Shown: positions 53,042 through 61,331 of the stretch, piece after piece
Numbering within the stretch: the stretch's first letter is position 1
Layout of the letters: every line of letters starts with the position of its first letter
Assembly (NCBI RefSeq): GCF_027158465.1
Contig: NZ_JAMKYL010000001.1
Span: forward strand, 620,001 to 684,000
Direction: 5' to 3'
Origin: Oxalobacter paeniformigenes
GTDB lineage: Bacteria > Pseudomonadota > Gammaproteobacteria > Burkholderiales > Burkholderiaceae_D
Length of the DNA: 64,000 nt
Position numbers and translations under genes: made by a program
Notes under the pieces: generated by a model
Told to the model about the DNA's origin: nothing
The model's database searches: none
Seen by the model: the letters and a program-made list of their open reading frames with translations, nothing else

Positions 53042-53473
53042 TCATGAACCGGTGGCCTGACGCAACAGCCGGCGCAGATTGACATCCTTTTGCCAGCAGA
53101 CATGTTCCTCATTGCTTGATGCCAGCCGCCGCATTTCATCGATACCGGTATCGAGCTGGCTTTTCAAAAGCCGTTCCGCCACCCCGGCATCGGGATGGAT
53201 GCATCCGAAAAAATTGACGATGTCGCCGTACTGGATCAAAAGGCTGGGGAAATTCTCGATATCCAGGTCGCCCAGCAAATCGGCATGATCCTCGATATCG
53301 ATCCACAAAAAGACGATATCCGGATACTTGCCCGCCAGTTTCTCGAAAGCCGGCCGCCAGCCGCGGCAGGCGCCGCACCAGTGGGCGCAGAAACAGGCGA
53401 CGATCCATGAACTGTCCGTCAGGGTCTTTTCAAGGATTGGATAATCCGCTTCGTTCAACTGGGCAAATGGCAT
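53042..53473 (-). CDS. Thioredoxin-fold protein
   Basis: 143 residues. The redox motif is C33-G-A-C36 in CFCAHWCGACRGWRPAFEKLAGKYPDIVFLWIDIEDHADLLGDLDIENFPSLLI, with the typical cis-proline in FPSLL. No signal peptide, so cytosolic. It may reduce or oxidise disulphides or act as a thiol-dependent chaperone; the unusual W-C-G-A-C motif prevents an exact class. The C-terminal 40 residues with a Cys in HVCWQKD are outside the fold. It ends three bases from the convergent dnaQ stop. Confidence 0.87.
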   Translation of the reverse strand: MPFAQLNEADYPILEKTLTDSSWIVACFCAHWCGACRGWRPAFEKLAGKYPDIVFLWIDIEDHADLLGDLDIENFPSLLIQYGDIVNFFGCIHPDAGVAERLLKSQLDTGIDEMRRLASSNEEHVCWQKDVNLRRLLRQATGS

Positions 53474-53619
53474 AATGGCTGCAAAGAAAACGGCAAGATG
53501 GACAAGGGTCTGTTATTCTAGCGTAAGCATGACGGCAAATGCATCATTTCACGACATTCCGGCAGACGATTGCGTCATGACACCTCAAGCCAGCCGGAGC
53601 CAGACAGGAGAAACGGCAC

Positions 53620-54546
53620 TTGGAAAAACGTCCCTATCGCGGACGGTTCGCGCCATCGCCGACCGGAGCGCTGCATTTCGGTTCGCTGGTCGCGGCCGTC
53701 GGCAGCTATCTTGACGCCCGCGCAAACGGCGGCGAATGGATCGTTCGTATCGAAGACGTGGACACCACACGCTGCCATCCCGAATTTTCGGCCGCCATTC
53801 TGGAAACGCTCGCCGCTTTCGGATTCGAGTGGGACGGTCCCGTCGTTTTCCAGTCGCAGCGCACGGCGTATTACGAAGAGGCGTTTTCGTACCTGAAGCG
53901 AAAGGGACTCGTTTATGGATGCGCCTGTTCGCGCCGTGAAATCGCCGATTCCGCCATCGGCATCGACGGGGCGCATATCTATCCCGGTACCTGCCGCAAC
54001 GGTCTGCCGCCCGGACGGCAGCCGCGCGCATGGCGTCTTGTCGTGCCGGATCGCGAAATCGTCTTCGAAGACGCCATACAGGGCGTGCAACGCCAGAATC
54101 TGGCGAAAGACGTCGGCGACTTCGTCCTCAGACGGGCCGATGGCCTGTTCGCCTACCAACTCGCCGTCGTCGCCGACGACATCGAACAGGGGATAAACCA
54201 CGTCGTGCGGGGCGCCGATCTGCTCGCTTCCACGCCACGCCAGATATGGCTGTACGAATGTCTGGACGAAACGCCGCCGCATTATGCCCATTTGCCGCTG
54301 GCCGTCAATGCCGCCGGCGAAAAACTCTCGAAACAGACACGTGCCGCCCCGGTTTGCGCCGCCGAACCGCTCGCGCCGCTTGTCGCGGCCATGCGTTTTC
54401 TCAATCTTGATCCGGGAAAAAGCGAATGTTCCCTGAAAGAATTGTGGAACTGGGCGATAATGCACTGGTCTGTCGGAAATGTACCCGGAAAACAGGCTAT
54501 CGAAAGTCCCGACCCAACCCAGCAGGAGAAACAACATGATCGTTAA
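53620..54546 (+). CDS. gluQ: Glutamyl-Q tRNA(Asp) synthetase
   Basis: 308 residues from TTG 53620, supported by AGGAG nine bases upstream; the nearby ATG at 53577 is in another frame. The class I motifs are FAPSPTGALHFGSL (HIGH) and KLSKQ (KMSKS), and the zinc site uses the cysteines of YGCACSRREI and YPGTCRN. There is no anticodon-binding domain, which separates GluQ from GltX. It charges glutamate to queuosine of tRNA-Asp. The gene overlaps the following one by 11 bases. Confidence 0.94.
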   Translation: MEKRPYRGRFAPSPTGALHFGSLVAAVGSYLDARANGGEWIVRIEDVDTTRCHPEFSAAILETLAAFGFEWDGPVVFQSQRTAYYEEAFSYLKRKGLVYGCACSRREIADSAIGIDGAHIYPGTCRNGLPPGRQPRAWRLVVPDREIVFEDAIQGVQRQNLAKDVGDFVLRRADGLFAYQLAVVADDIEQGINHVVRGADLLASTPRQIWLYECLDETPPHYAHLPLAVNAAGEKLSKQTRAAPVCAAEPLAPLVAAMRFLNLDPGKSECSLKELWNWAIMHWSVGNVPGKQAIESPDPTQQEKQHDR

Positions 54547-54949
54547 AGACGAGGAAGGTATCAGGGAAATCCTGAAAAACAACCATGTCGTCGCCATCGT
54601 CGGCTATTCCACCAACGAGGAAAAGGGCGCGCATTATGTCCCGAAGTTCCTCAAGAAACACGGCTACCAGATCGTACCGGTCAATCCGAACATCACCGAA
54701 GGACTGGGCGAAAAAGCCTATGCGTCCCTCAGGGACATTCCGTTTCCGGTCGATATCGTGGACTGTTTCCGCCGCCCGGACGCCATGCCGGAAATCGCGC
54801 GTGACGCCGTGGCCATCGGTGCGAAAGTCCTGTGGATGCAAAAAGGCATCGAATGCGATGAAGCGGCCGAAATCTGTTCCTGTGCCGACCTGAAAGTCGT
54901 ATCCGACCGCTGCATGCTGGAACAATATACGGAACTGTTTCTGAAATAG
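54536..54949 (+). CDS. CoA-binding domain protein (YccU-like), copy 1
   Basis: 137 residues with AGGAG eight bases before the ATG. The Rossmann-type CoA-binding domain starts VVAIVGYSTNEEKGAHYVPKFLKKHGYQIVPVNPNITEGLGEKAYASLRDIP and ends with LWMQKGIECDEAA and VVSDRCMLEQY. It binds CoA but its metabolic role is unknown. It is the first of two adjacent paralogues; the second starts 87 bases downstream. The gene overlaps gluQ, so the three genes are probably co-transcribed. Confidence 0.9.
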   Translation: MIVKDEEGIREILKNNHVVAIVGYSTNEEKGAHYVPKFLKKHGYQIVPVNPNITEGLGEKAYASLRDIPFPVDIVDCFRRPDAMPEIARDAVAIGAKVLWMQKGIECDEAAEICSCADLKVVSDRCMLEQYTELFLK

Positions 54950-55036
54950 ACGCGGCTCCGTCGCAACCGCATAACGCCGACCGGTACGCCATGCTGCAGG
55001 GCATGGCGTGCGCCGCGGCATGGAAAAAGGGAAAAC

Positions 55037-55465
55037 ATGTCTGAAAACTACGCCGCCGTCCGCGATCCGGACGCCATCCGGGACATCCTGGAGGATACGA
55101 AAACCGTCGCCGTCGTCGGCTATTCCGACGATCCGGGCAGGGCGGCCCATTATGTCGCCCGGTATCTGCAGGAAGCGGGATACCGGGTCATTCCCGTCAA
55201 TCCGTCACTCACGCAGGGACTCGGCGAGACCTGCTACCCGTCGCTGAAAGCCATCCCGAAAGATATCCGTATCGATATGGTCGATTGCTTCCGCCGCCCG
55301 GAATTCATTCCGGAAATCGCACGCGAGGCTGTCGCCATCGGCGCCAAAGTCCTGTGGATGCAGTCCGGCATCACCAGTGAACAGGCACGGAAAATCGCCG
55401 GCAAAGCCGGTATGACCGTCGTCGAAAACCGCTGCACCATGCGGGAACACAAGTGCTTGTTTTGA
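55037..55465 (+). CDS. CoA-binding domain protein (YccU-like), copy 2
   Basis: 142 residues. It aligns end to end by eye with the preceding gene product: TKTVAVVGYSDDPGRAAHYVARYLQEAGYRVIPVNPSLTQGLGETCYPSLKAIP, DIRIDMVDCFRRPEFIPEIAREAVAIGAKVLWMQSGI and VVENRCTMREH. The two are diverged copies (about half identical), so an old tandem duplication. Both presumably bind CoA in the cytosol. A palindrome at 55649-55673 lies between it and the convergent gene. Confidence 0.9.
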   Translation: MSENYAAVRDPDAIRDILEDTKTVAVVGYSDDPGRAAHYVARYLQEAGYRVIPVNPSLTQGLGETCYPSLKAIPKDIRIDMVDCFRRPEFIPEIAREAVAIGAKVLWMQSGITSEQARKIAGKAGMTVVENRCTMREHKCLF

Positions 55466-55648
55466 GCGAATAGTCCGCAAAAACACCTGTTGCCGCCGTG
55501 TGATTCGACGTATTGTGCCGAGGGAAATGGCGTGGAAGCCGGTGCAGAAACCGGCATCCGGACAAAAATGGCGATACCACCTTGCACGGTGCCGAATTCC
55601 GGAACCGGGTACACAAGCCGTCGAGGGAAATGGGACAAGGCAAGGCGA

Positions 55649-55673
55649 TATCCTGACAGGAAATGTCAGGATA
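55649..55673. repeat. Perfect hairpin between convergent genes
   Basis: Ten-base arms TATCCTGACA/TGTCAGGATA with a five-base loop sit 16 bases before the stop of the minus-strand gene and after the CoA-binding gene. There is no T-run, so it may be a rho-independent-like structure of low strength, a stability element or an operator. Confidence 0.7.
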
Positions 55674-55688
55674 CCATCAGGACAGCGA

Positions 55689-55967
55689 TCATCTTTCTGA
55701 ATCGTTTGTGCATTTGTGCCATGTCTTTTGATAGCCGGCCTGTCCTTTCTTGCCATAGCACCAGCCATTGTTTTTCAGGACAGCGACAAGTTTGTCTCTG
55801 GAGATGCATGCTTCTTGTGTTTCTGGTTTGTCACCGCTCCATCCACGACAAAATCCATTTAGCGTATCTTCGGCGGACAGGATGTTTTGTGCATCCTTGT
55901 CCGAAAGCTGTCCGGCGAAAGCCGGAACCGAAGCGAAAAGCAGCGCAGCGCAAATGATTTTTTTCAT
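55689..55967 (-). CDS. Small exported Cys-containing protein
   Basis: 92 residues from ATG 55967; the frame is open upstream but the signal peptide starts here (MKKIICAALLFASVPAFAG, cleavage near residue 18). The mature part is about 74 residues and has four cysteines (FCRGW, EACIS, WCYG, HKCT), likely two disulphides, with a charged surface. I do not recognise the family. It stands alone on the minus strand, bordered on the left by a hairpin. Confidence 0.78.
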   Translation of the reverse strand: MKKIICAALLFASVPAFAGQLSDKDAQNILSAEDTLNGFCRGWSGDKPETQEACISRDKLVAVLKNNGWCYGKKGQAGYQKTWHKCTNDSER

Positions 55968-56442
55968 GACCCGAACCCTTCGATGTGAGGTACCTGCCGT
56001 TTGTTTCGTCAAGTATAAGCTATCCGATTTCCGGTATAACGACCGACAGATTGCAGGAGGTATCCCGGATATTGTCTTCCGGGAAGTAGATCATGATGAT
56101 CTGCCACGATTGCCGATCATGCCTGTGAACCGTCACGGCAGGCACAGGCGGCGAACGCCGGACTGAAGCAGTCCCGGAAGGTCAGGTATCGATATGACCG
56201 TTTACAGCATCACGCCGACACATTTGCGATACCCTGTCATTTCCTGATAAATCACACGAAATATATTTTTTAACTTATTGATTCAAAACAAATAGACAGG
56301 ATGACTTTTTTGAGTTTACATGCTGCAATGACAGATGGGGCAGAAGGCATCCAGCACAGGAAACCCTGTTCGCTTGCCAAATAGTCCGATTTCGGATAAT
56401 CTCTGTTCGGATTTTTTGACGGGCGCAAGGCAAATCATACCG
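55968..56442. other. Promoter region and gap before the MarR gene
   Basis: About 475 bases without a protein gene. The 56260-56320 part is AT-rich and the likely promoter for the MarR/MFS pair. A MarR-type dyad could lie here, but none is obvious. Confidence 0.4.
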
Positions 56443-56880
56443 ATGGTAACCGACGACATTTTTTATCAGCACTTCATGCTGATGCAGCAGGAAAACCGCA
56501 TTTATGCGACATGGTGCAAAAAGCACGGTATTTCCTATTTGTGGATGATCGTGCTGGATACCCTGTTGCGGGTGGAACATATCGAACCGGCCATGCTGGC
56601 CGATCGTCTCTCGATTCCGCGACAGCGCATGACCAGCCTGCTGGACCAGCTGGAAAAAAACGGTCTGATCCGGCGCGAAGCCCATCCGGCGGACCGGCGG
56701 CGCACCCGTCTGTACCTGACGGAAAAGGGCAGGGAAACCATCGACGGCATTCTCGAAAAGCTTTCTGTGCACGAACAGGCGGTGACCGAGGACATCTCGC
56801 GCGAGGAAATCGCGACATTCAACCGGATTTACGCACAAATCGTCGAAAAACTGCAAAAGAGGCTGGCAGATGAATCCTGA
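56443..56880 (+). CDS. MarR-family transcriptional regulator
   Basis: 145 residues from ATG 56443. The winged helix is clear: HIEPAMLADRLSIPRQRMTSLLDQLEKNGLIRREAHPADRRRTRLYLTEKG, with the D-x-R-x-x-R wing. Flanking helices form the dimer. It overlaps the MFS gene by 11 bases, so it probably controls that exporter and itself, with de-repression when a ligand binds. The ligand is unknown. The frame is open upstream of this ATG, but that part is not regulator-like. Confidence 0.9.
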   Translation: MVTDDIFYQHFMLMQQENRIYATWCKKHGISYLWMIVLDTLLRVEHIEPAMLADRLSIPRQRMTSLLDQLEKNGLIRREAHPADRRRTRLYLTEKGRETIDGILEKLSVHEQAVTEDISREEIATFNRIYAQIVEKLQKRLADES

Positions 56881-58045
56881 ACAGGCAACGGTCGTCACAC
56901 AACCGGCGCAGGCCGAAGGCACGCGCGGACACGGGCATGCCACGCGGTTCGTCTTTCTGGCGCTGGGGCTGGCGATTTCCGCATGGGCGATGCTGGTTCC
57001 CTATGCCAAGGCGCGGCTTGCCGTCGATGAAGCCGTACTGGGGATGCTGCTGTTGCTGATCGGTACCGGCGCATTGTTGTCGATGCCTTTTGCAGGCTGG
57101 CTTACAGGGCGTTTCGGTTGCCGCAAGACGCTGGTGGTATCCACCACGCTCTTTATGATGGCGCTCGTCATGCTCGCCTGCGTCTCGTCGCCCTGGCTGT
57201 TCGGTATCGCCCTGTTTCTGTTCGGTGCATCGTCCGGCGTCGTGGACGTCGCCATGAATATCCAGGCCATTCTGGTCGAAAAAGAGCGCAACCGGAGCAT
57301 GATGTCAGGCTTTCATGGTATGTACAGCGTCGGCGGATTTTTCGGCGCGGTCGTGATTTCGCTCCTGCTCAACGCCGGACTGTCTCCGCTGGTCGCAACG
57401 GCAGCGCTGGCGGTGACGCTGACCGTGCTGCTTGTCGCCGTATTCGCGCGCTATCTGTTTCCCTACGGCAATCAGGGAAAAAGCCGTTCCTTTTTCGTGC
57501 TGCCCAGAGGCAGCATCCTGTTGCTGGGCGTTCTGTGCGCCATCATGTACATGGGTGACGGCGTCGTGCTGGACTGGGGCGCGCTGTTCATGACGACGAC
57601 CAAGGCTGTCGCCCCCGATACGGCGGGGCTTTCATTCGCCGTCTTTTCCGTCGCCATTTCCACGGGACGCCTTTTCGGAGATCGTCTTGTCGAATGGCTG
57701 GGCGCGGGAAAAGTCATGCTGGCCAGCAGCATTCTGGCGGCGGCGGGTTTTCTGTTCGTCATGGCGGCTCCCTCGACCGTGACGGCTTTCGCGGGCTTCG
57801 TCGTCGTCGGGCTGGGCGCTTCCAACATCATTCCGATCCTGTTTTCGATCGCATCCCACCAGAAAATCATGCCGGTCAATCTGGCGATTTCCTCGGTGAC
57901 GACACTGGGCTATCTGGGGTTGCTGATGGGCCCGCCGATCATGGGATTCATCGCCCATGCCAGCAGCCTGTATGCCGTATTCGGCATCGTGGCAGGACTG
58001 ATGATTTTCGTGGGCATCGCCTCGCGTGGCCTGCACAAGCTCTGA
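56870..58045 (+). CDS. MFS transporter
   Basis: 391 residues with twelve spans. The loop 2-3 motif is GWLTGRFGCRKTLVVSTTLF, related to the MFS G-x-x-x-D/E-R-x-x-R consensus. It resembles YbjJ-type carriers in length and in the SSGVVDVAMNIQAILVEKERNRSMMSGFHGMYSVGGFFGA region. The substrate is unknown; control by the co-transcribed MarR protein suggests an inducible small-molecule exporter. The end is 60 bases from tsaB. Confidence 0.88.
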   Translation: MNPEQATVVTQPAQAEGTRGHGHATRFVFLALGLAISAWAMLVPYAKARLAVDEAVLGMLLLLIGTGALLSMPFAGWLTGRFGCRKTLVVSTTLFMMALVMLACVSSPWLFGIALFLFGASSGVVDVAMNIQAILVEKERNRSMMSGFHGMYSVGGFFGAVVISLLLNAGLSPLVATAALAVTLTVLLVAVFARYLFPYGNQGKSRSFFVLPRGSILLLGVLCAIMYMGDGVVLDWGALFMTTTKAVAPDTAGLSFAVFSVAISTGRLFGDRLVEWLGAGKVMLASSILAAAGFLFVMAAPSTVTAFAGFVVVGLGASNIIPILFSIASHQKIMPVNLAISSVTTLGYLGLLMGPPIMGFIAHASSLYAVFGIVAGLMIFVGIASRGLHKL

Positions 58046-58105
58046 AGACAACGGCGGACATGCCGGACTATTCGCCAGCCGGCCGCCTCGCGGTACAATA
58101 GCGGC

Positions 58106-58804
58106 ATGTCCAAGATAATTGCCATTGATACCTCGTCCGATATTGCATCGGTCGCCATCCTGAATGGAGAAAACCTGCATTCCTCGGCCAGCGAAGGCTT
58201 TTCCAGCCACTCCATGACGGTACTGCCCATGTTGCAGGAACTGCTGGCACGCGAAAACCTGACGGTAGCCACCTGCGACGCCATCGCTTTCGGTTGCGGT
58301 CCCGGTTCTTTCACCGGCTTGCGCACGGCCTGCGGCATCGCGCAGGGATTGTCCCTGGCGACTTCGCTGCCCGTCGTTCCGGTCGTCACGCTGGAAGCCA
58401 TGGCGCAAACCTGCCGCGAGCGTACCGGCGCTTCCGATGTGCTGGCGATGATCGACGCACGCATGCATGAAGTATACTGGGCGCAATACCGCCATGAAAA
58501 CGGGCGCTGGCTCGCCGTTACCGAACCGTCCCTGCGCGCCGCTTCCCAAATCATGCCGCAGGGCGAACCGGTACTGTGCGGCAACGGCATCACCGCCTAT
58601 GCCGACGAACTGCCGGAGCAGGCAGGGGATTTGCCGCGATACCCGGATATCTACCCGCATGCCGAAGCGATCGCCCGGCTGGCGCACGCGCGCTTTTTGC
58701 GAGGCGAGACCGTAAAGGCTTCCGCCATCGAACCCCTGTATCTGCGCAACAAGGTCGCCCTGAAAACGTCCGAACGACTGGCATTGAAGGAAAAAACGGC
58801 ATGA
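58106..58804 (+). CDS. tsaB: tRNA threonylcarbamoyladenosine biosynthesis protein TsaB
   Basis: 232 residues with the ASKHA-fold start IIAIDTSSDIASVAILNGEN and the signature CGPGSFTGLRTACGIAQGLS. TsaB works with TsaD, TsaE and TsaC to make t6A37 in ANN-decoding tRNAs. Its last bases overlap the rimI start by four, a common tsaB-rimI pairing. The middle contains MIDARMHEVYWAQY, typical of TsaB. Confidence 0.95.
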   Translation: MSKIIAIDTSSDIASVAILNGENLHSSASEGFSSHSMTVLPMLQELLARENLTVATCDAIAFGCGPGSFTGLRTACGIAQGLSLATSLPVVPVVTLEAMAQTCRERTGASDVLAMIDARMHEVYWAQYRHENGRWLAVTEPSLRAASQIMPQGEPVLCGNGITAYADELPEQAGDLPRYPDIYPHAEAIARLAHARFLRGETVKASAIEPLYLRNKVALKTSERLALKEKTA

Positions 58805-59301
58805 ACGCCCCTGAAAAGACGTCCGCGTCATCCGGAGCCGTAAAGCCGGAACCGGCAGAAGAAATACTGACTTTCCGTCCGATGGTCTTTCATGACCTGC
58901 ACGAAGTCTATTACATCGAACAAAGCGTTTTTTCCTATCACTGGACTTACCAGAACTTCCAGAGTTCGGTCGCCAACGAAAACATCGGTGTGGTGCTGCG
59001 CAACGCCGCCGGAAAAATGGTCGGCTATTTCGTGTGCATGGAAGTGCTGGATGAAATGCACCTGCTGAAAATCGCCGTCGCGGGCGACATGCATGGGAAA
59101 GGCTATGGCCGCATCCTCATGGACAAGGCCGTCGCGCTGGCGCGCGAGCGTGAGATGGCGTTCATGTTTCTCGAAGTGCGCCCGAGCAATACACCCGCCG
59201 TCGCGCTGTACAAAAATACCGGATTCAAAACCGTCGGGGTACGCAAGGGCTATTACGCCGACAATCATGAAGACGCGCTGGTGATGAGACTGGATTTATG
59301 A
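58801..59301 (+). CDS. rimI: Ribosomal protein alanine N-acetyltransferase
   Basis: 166 residues. A GNAT domain with the acetyl-CoA motif LLKIAVAGDMHGKGYGRILMDKAVALARER and the RimI-typical LEVRPSNTPAVALYKNTGFKTVGVRKGYY. RimI acetylates the N-terminal alanine of ribosomal protein S18 and perhaps other proteins. A 20-residue polar extension precedes the domain. It overlaps tsaB and the following glycosylase gene by four bases each, forming a tight three-gene operon. Confidence 0.94.
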   Translation: MNAPEKTSASSGAVKPEPAEEILTFRPMVFHDLHEVYYIEQSVFSYHWTYQNFQSSVANENIGVVLRNAAGKMVGYFVCMEVLDEMHLLKIAVAGDMHGKGYGRILMDKAVALAREREMAFMFLEVRPSNTPAVALYKNTGFKTVGVRKGYYADNHEDALVMRLDL

Positions 59302-60203
59302 GCGGAATGGACGAACAGACACGGACGCGCTATCTAAAGGCCATGGGAATCACCCGCTGGACGCTGCGCGTGGACGATCCGGGCACCGTGGAGCCGGAAG
59401 AAACACCCATGCCCGCCCGGGCGTCTGCCGTTTCCGTTCCTGCGCCCGAACGGATGGCGCAGTCTCCCGAACACACCGTATCCATGGTGAAGTCGCCGGA
59501 AATCCTGCCGGATAGCGTCGTGCCGCCTGACGTCTTGCAGGACATGCCACCCGAAGCGGGGCGGGTGACAAGCCCGCAGGGTGGTGACAGCTGGGAAATC
59601 CTTCTGGAAGACATCGGCGCTTGCCGGCGCTGCGACCTGTGCAAGACACGCAACCGCATCGTACCGGGAACGGGCGACCGGCATGCAGACTGGCTTTTCA
59701 TCGGGGAAGGACCCGGGCGACAGGAAAACCTGCAGGGCGAACCTTTTGTCGGTCGTGCGGGCAAGCTGCTCGACGCCATGATGGCGGCCATGCGGATCAA
59801 ACGCGGCGACAACGTCTATATCGCCAATATCGTCAAATGCCGCGCCAGCGACGGTGCGGACAAGGACAGACAGCCGACCGAAGAAGAAGCGGCGACCTGC
59901 ATGCCGTATCTGGAAAGACAAATCGCCCTGATTCGTCCGGCCATCATTGTCGCACTCGGCAAGACCGCTGCCGTCGCACTGCTCAATACCGACCGGGAAG
60001 TGTCACTGGCTTCGCTGAGGAACCGCGAACATGTCTATCGTCTGGGCGACATGCGCATTCCGCTTGTCGTGACATACCATCCATCCTATCTGTTGCGCAC
60101 GCCGGGCGGCAAAAAACAGGCATGGCAGGATCTGTGCAGCGCCATGGAGATTTACGGACGCGAAAAAGGCGCGCCGTCCGGTATCAGTCGCGCGGCTTCG
60201 TGA
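59298..60203 (+). CDS. Uracil-DNA glycosylase, family 4 (4Fe-4S)
   Basis: 301 residues. Four cysteines for the iron-sulphur cluster are at C109 and C112 (ACRRCDLC), C181 (IVKCRASD) and C201 (AATCMPYL). Motif A is FIGEGPGRQENLQGEPF and the late motif is TYHPSYLLR. About 100 disordered, Pro- and Glu-rich residues precede the domain, longer than in thermophile enzymes. It removes uracil from DNA. It is the third gene of tsaB-rimI-udg; the 3' end overlaps exbD on the opposite strand by 20 bases. Confidence 0.93.
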   Translation: MSGMDEQTRTRYLKAMGITRWTLRVDDPGTVEPEETPMPARASAVSVPAPERMAQSPEHTVSMVKSPEILPDSVVPPDVLQDMPPEAGRVTSPQGGDSWEILLEDIGACRRCDLCKTRNRIVPGTGDRHADWLFIGEGPGRQENLQGEPFVGRAGKLLDAMMAAMRIKRGDNVYIANIVKCRASDGADKDRQPTEEEAATCMPYLERQIALIRPAIIVALGKTAAVALLNTDREVSLASLRNREHVYRLGDMRIPLVVTYHPSYLLRTPGGKKQAWQDLCSAMEIYGREKGAPSGISRAAS

Positions 60204-60597
60204 CGAACGCCAGTTTCGCGATACCGGCGCGCTGTGCCGCCGCCATGACGCGCACGACATGTTCGTAATCGGTCTTGCGGTCGCCATATAGCCGGATTTC
60301 CGGCTGCGGCTCGGATTGTGCCGCTTCCGCCAGCGCTTCTTCCAGCGCCGCTTCACCGATTGCCTGGCCATTCCAGTAAACGATCCCGTCCTGCGCGACC
60401 GTCAGGGAAACCGCCTTCGTTTCCGTCTGGGTGCGTACCGCCTGCGTTTGCGGCAGTTCCACCCCGACCGAATGGGTCAACACCGGCACCGTCAGAATGA
60501 AAATCACGAGCAACACCAGCATGACATCCACCATGGGCGTCACATTGATGTCGCTGGCGACATCGTCCCGATCGTCGAATTTGCCGCCGAAGGCCAT
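60184..60597 (-). CDS. exbD: Biopolymer transport protein ExbD
   Basis: 137 residues: an N-terminal cytoplasmic tail, one span with the essential aspartate (NVTPMVDVMLVLLVIFILTVP) and a periplasmic domain (KAVSLTVAQDGIVYWNGQAIGE ... PEIRLYGDRKTDYEHVVRVMAAAQRAGIAKLAFVT). With ExbB it forms the proton-driven motor that powers TonB. GGAAGG precedes the ATG; one base separates it from the exbB stop. It is the last gene of tonB-exbB-exbD. Confidence 0.96.
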   Translation of the reverse strand: MAFGGKFDDRDDVASDINVTPMVDVMLVLLVIFILTVPVLTHSVGVELPQTQAVRTQTETKAVSLTVAQDGIVYWNGQAIGEAALEEALAEAAQSEPQPEIRLYGDRKTDYEHVVRVMAAAQRAGIAKLAFVTKPRD

Positions 60598-60598
60598 G

Positions 60599-61309
60599 TC
60601 AGTTTCCTTCCTTGTCGTCGCGCATGCCGGAACCGGCTGGCAGACCGGTCAAAAACCAGCCGTACAGCTGGCGGGCGAAACGGTTGAGTTCGGCGGAGAA
60701 ATACCGGTTGATCCGCAACAGCGCGTTGTATCCGAGCAATGCCGGAATGGCGACGGCCAGCCCCAGCGCCGTCATGACCAGCGATTCGCCGACCGGTCCG
60801 GCGATCCTGTCGATGGAAGCCTCGCCGGAAATCCCGATGGCGACCAGCGCATGGTAAATTCCCCAGACAGTCCCGAACAGACCGACGAACGGCGCCGTCG
60901 CGCCGATGGAAGCCAGCACGGTCAGACCACCTTGCATGCGTGCCATACTGTCGTCGATGGCGCCACGCAGGTTTTCGGTCAGCCATTCGGAAAAACCGAT
61001 GTTTTTCGCCAGCTTTTCAGGATTTTTCGTATAGTGTCCGGCGGCATGACGCCCCTGTATCGCCAGATCGTGAAATGCATTGCCTTGCGGCGGCGTATCG
61101 AGCAACGCCAGCCCCTTGTCGAAAGCGGGCGCGTTCCAGAAAGCCGATACCTGTTTGGCGATACCGTACAAGCGCCATGCCCGCCGCAGGCGAATGACGA
61201 TGATCGCCCATGACAGTACCGACATGACCAGAAGCACGAACGCCACGAAGCGGATCACCCATCCGCCCTGATACCACAGGGCCACTATGCCGTAAGGATT
61301 GTTTTCCAT
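60599..61309 (-). CDS. exbB: TonB-system energizer ExbB (MotA/TolQ/ExbB channel)
   Basis: 236 residues from ATG 61309, with AGGA eight bases before it; ATG 61318 would put the site too close. Three spans are visible, including VLASIGATAPFVGLFGTVWGIYHALVAIG with the channel-lining residues and VGESLVMTALGLAVAIPALLGYNALL. The large cytoplasmic loop separates spans 1 and 2. It forms the pentameric channel of the TonB motor with ExbD. Confidence 0.95.
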   Translation of the reverse strand: MENNPYGIVALWYQGGWVIRFVAFVLLVMSVLSWAIIVIRLRRAWRLYGIAKQVSAFWNAPAFDKGLALLDTPPQGNAFHDLAIQGRHAAGHYTKNPEKLAKNIGFSEWLTENLRGAIDDSMARMQGGLTVLASIGATAPFVGLFGTVWGIYHALVAIGISGEASIDRIAGPVGESLVMTALGLAVAIPALLGYNALLRINRYFSAELNRFARQLYGWFLTGLPAGSGMRDDKEGN

Positions 61310-61331
61310 TTGATACATCCTGTCTGTTGCC

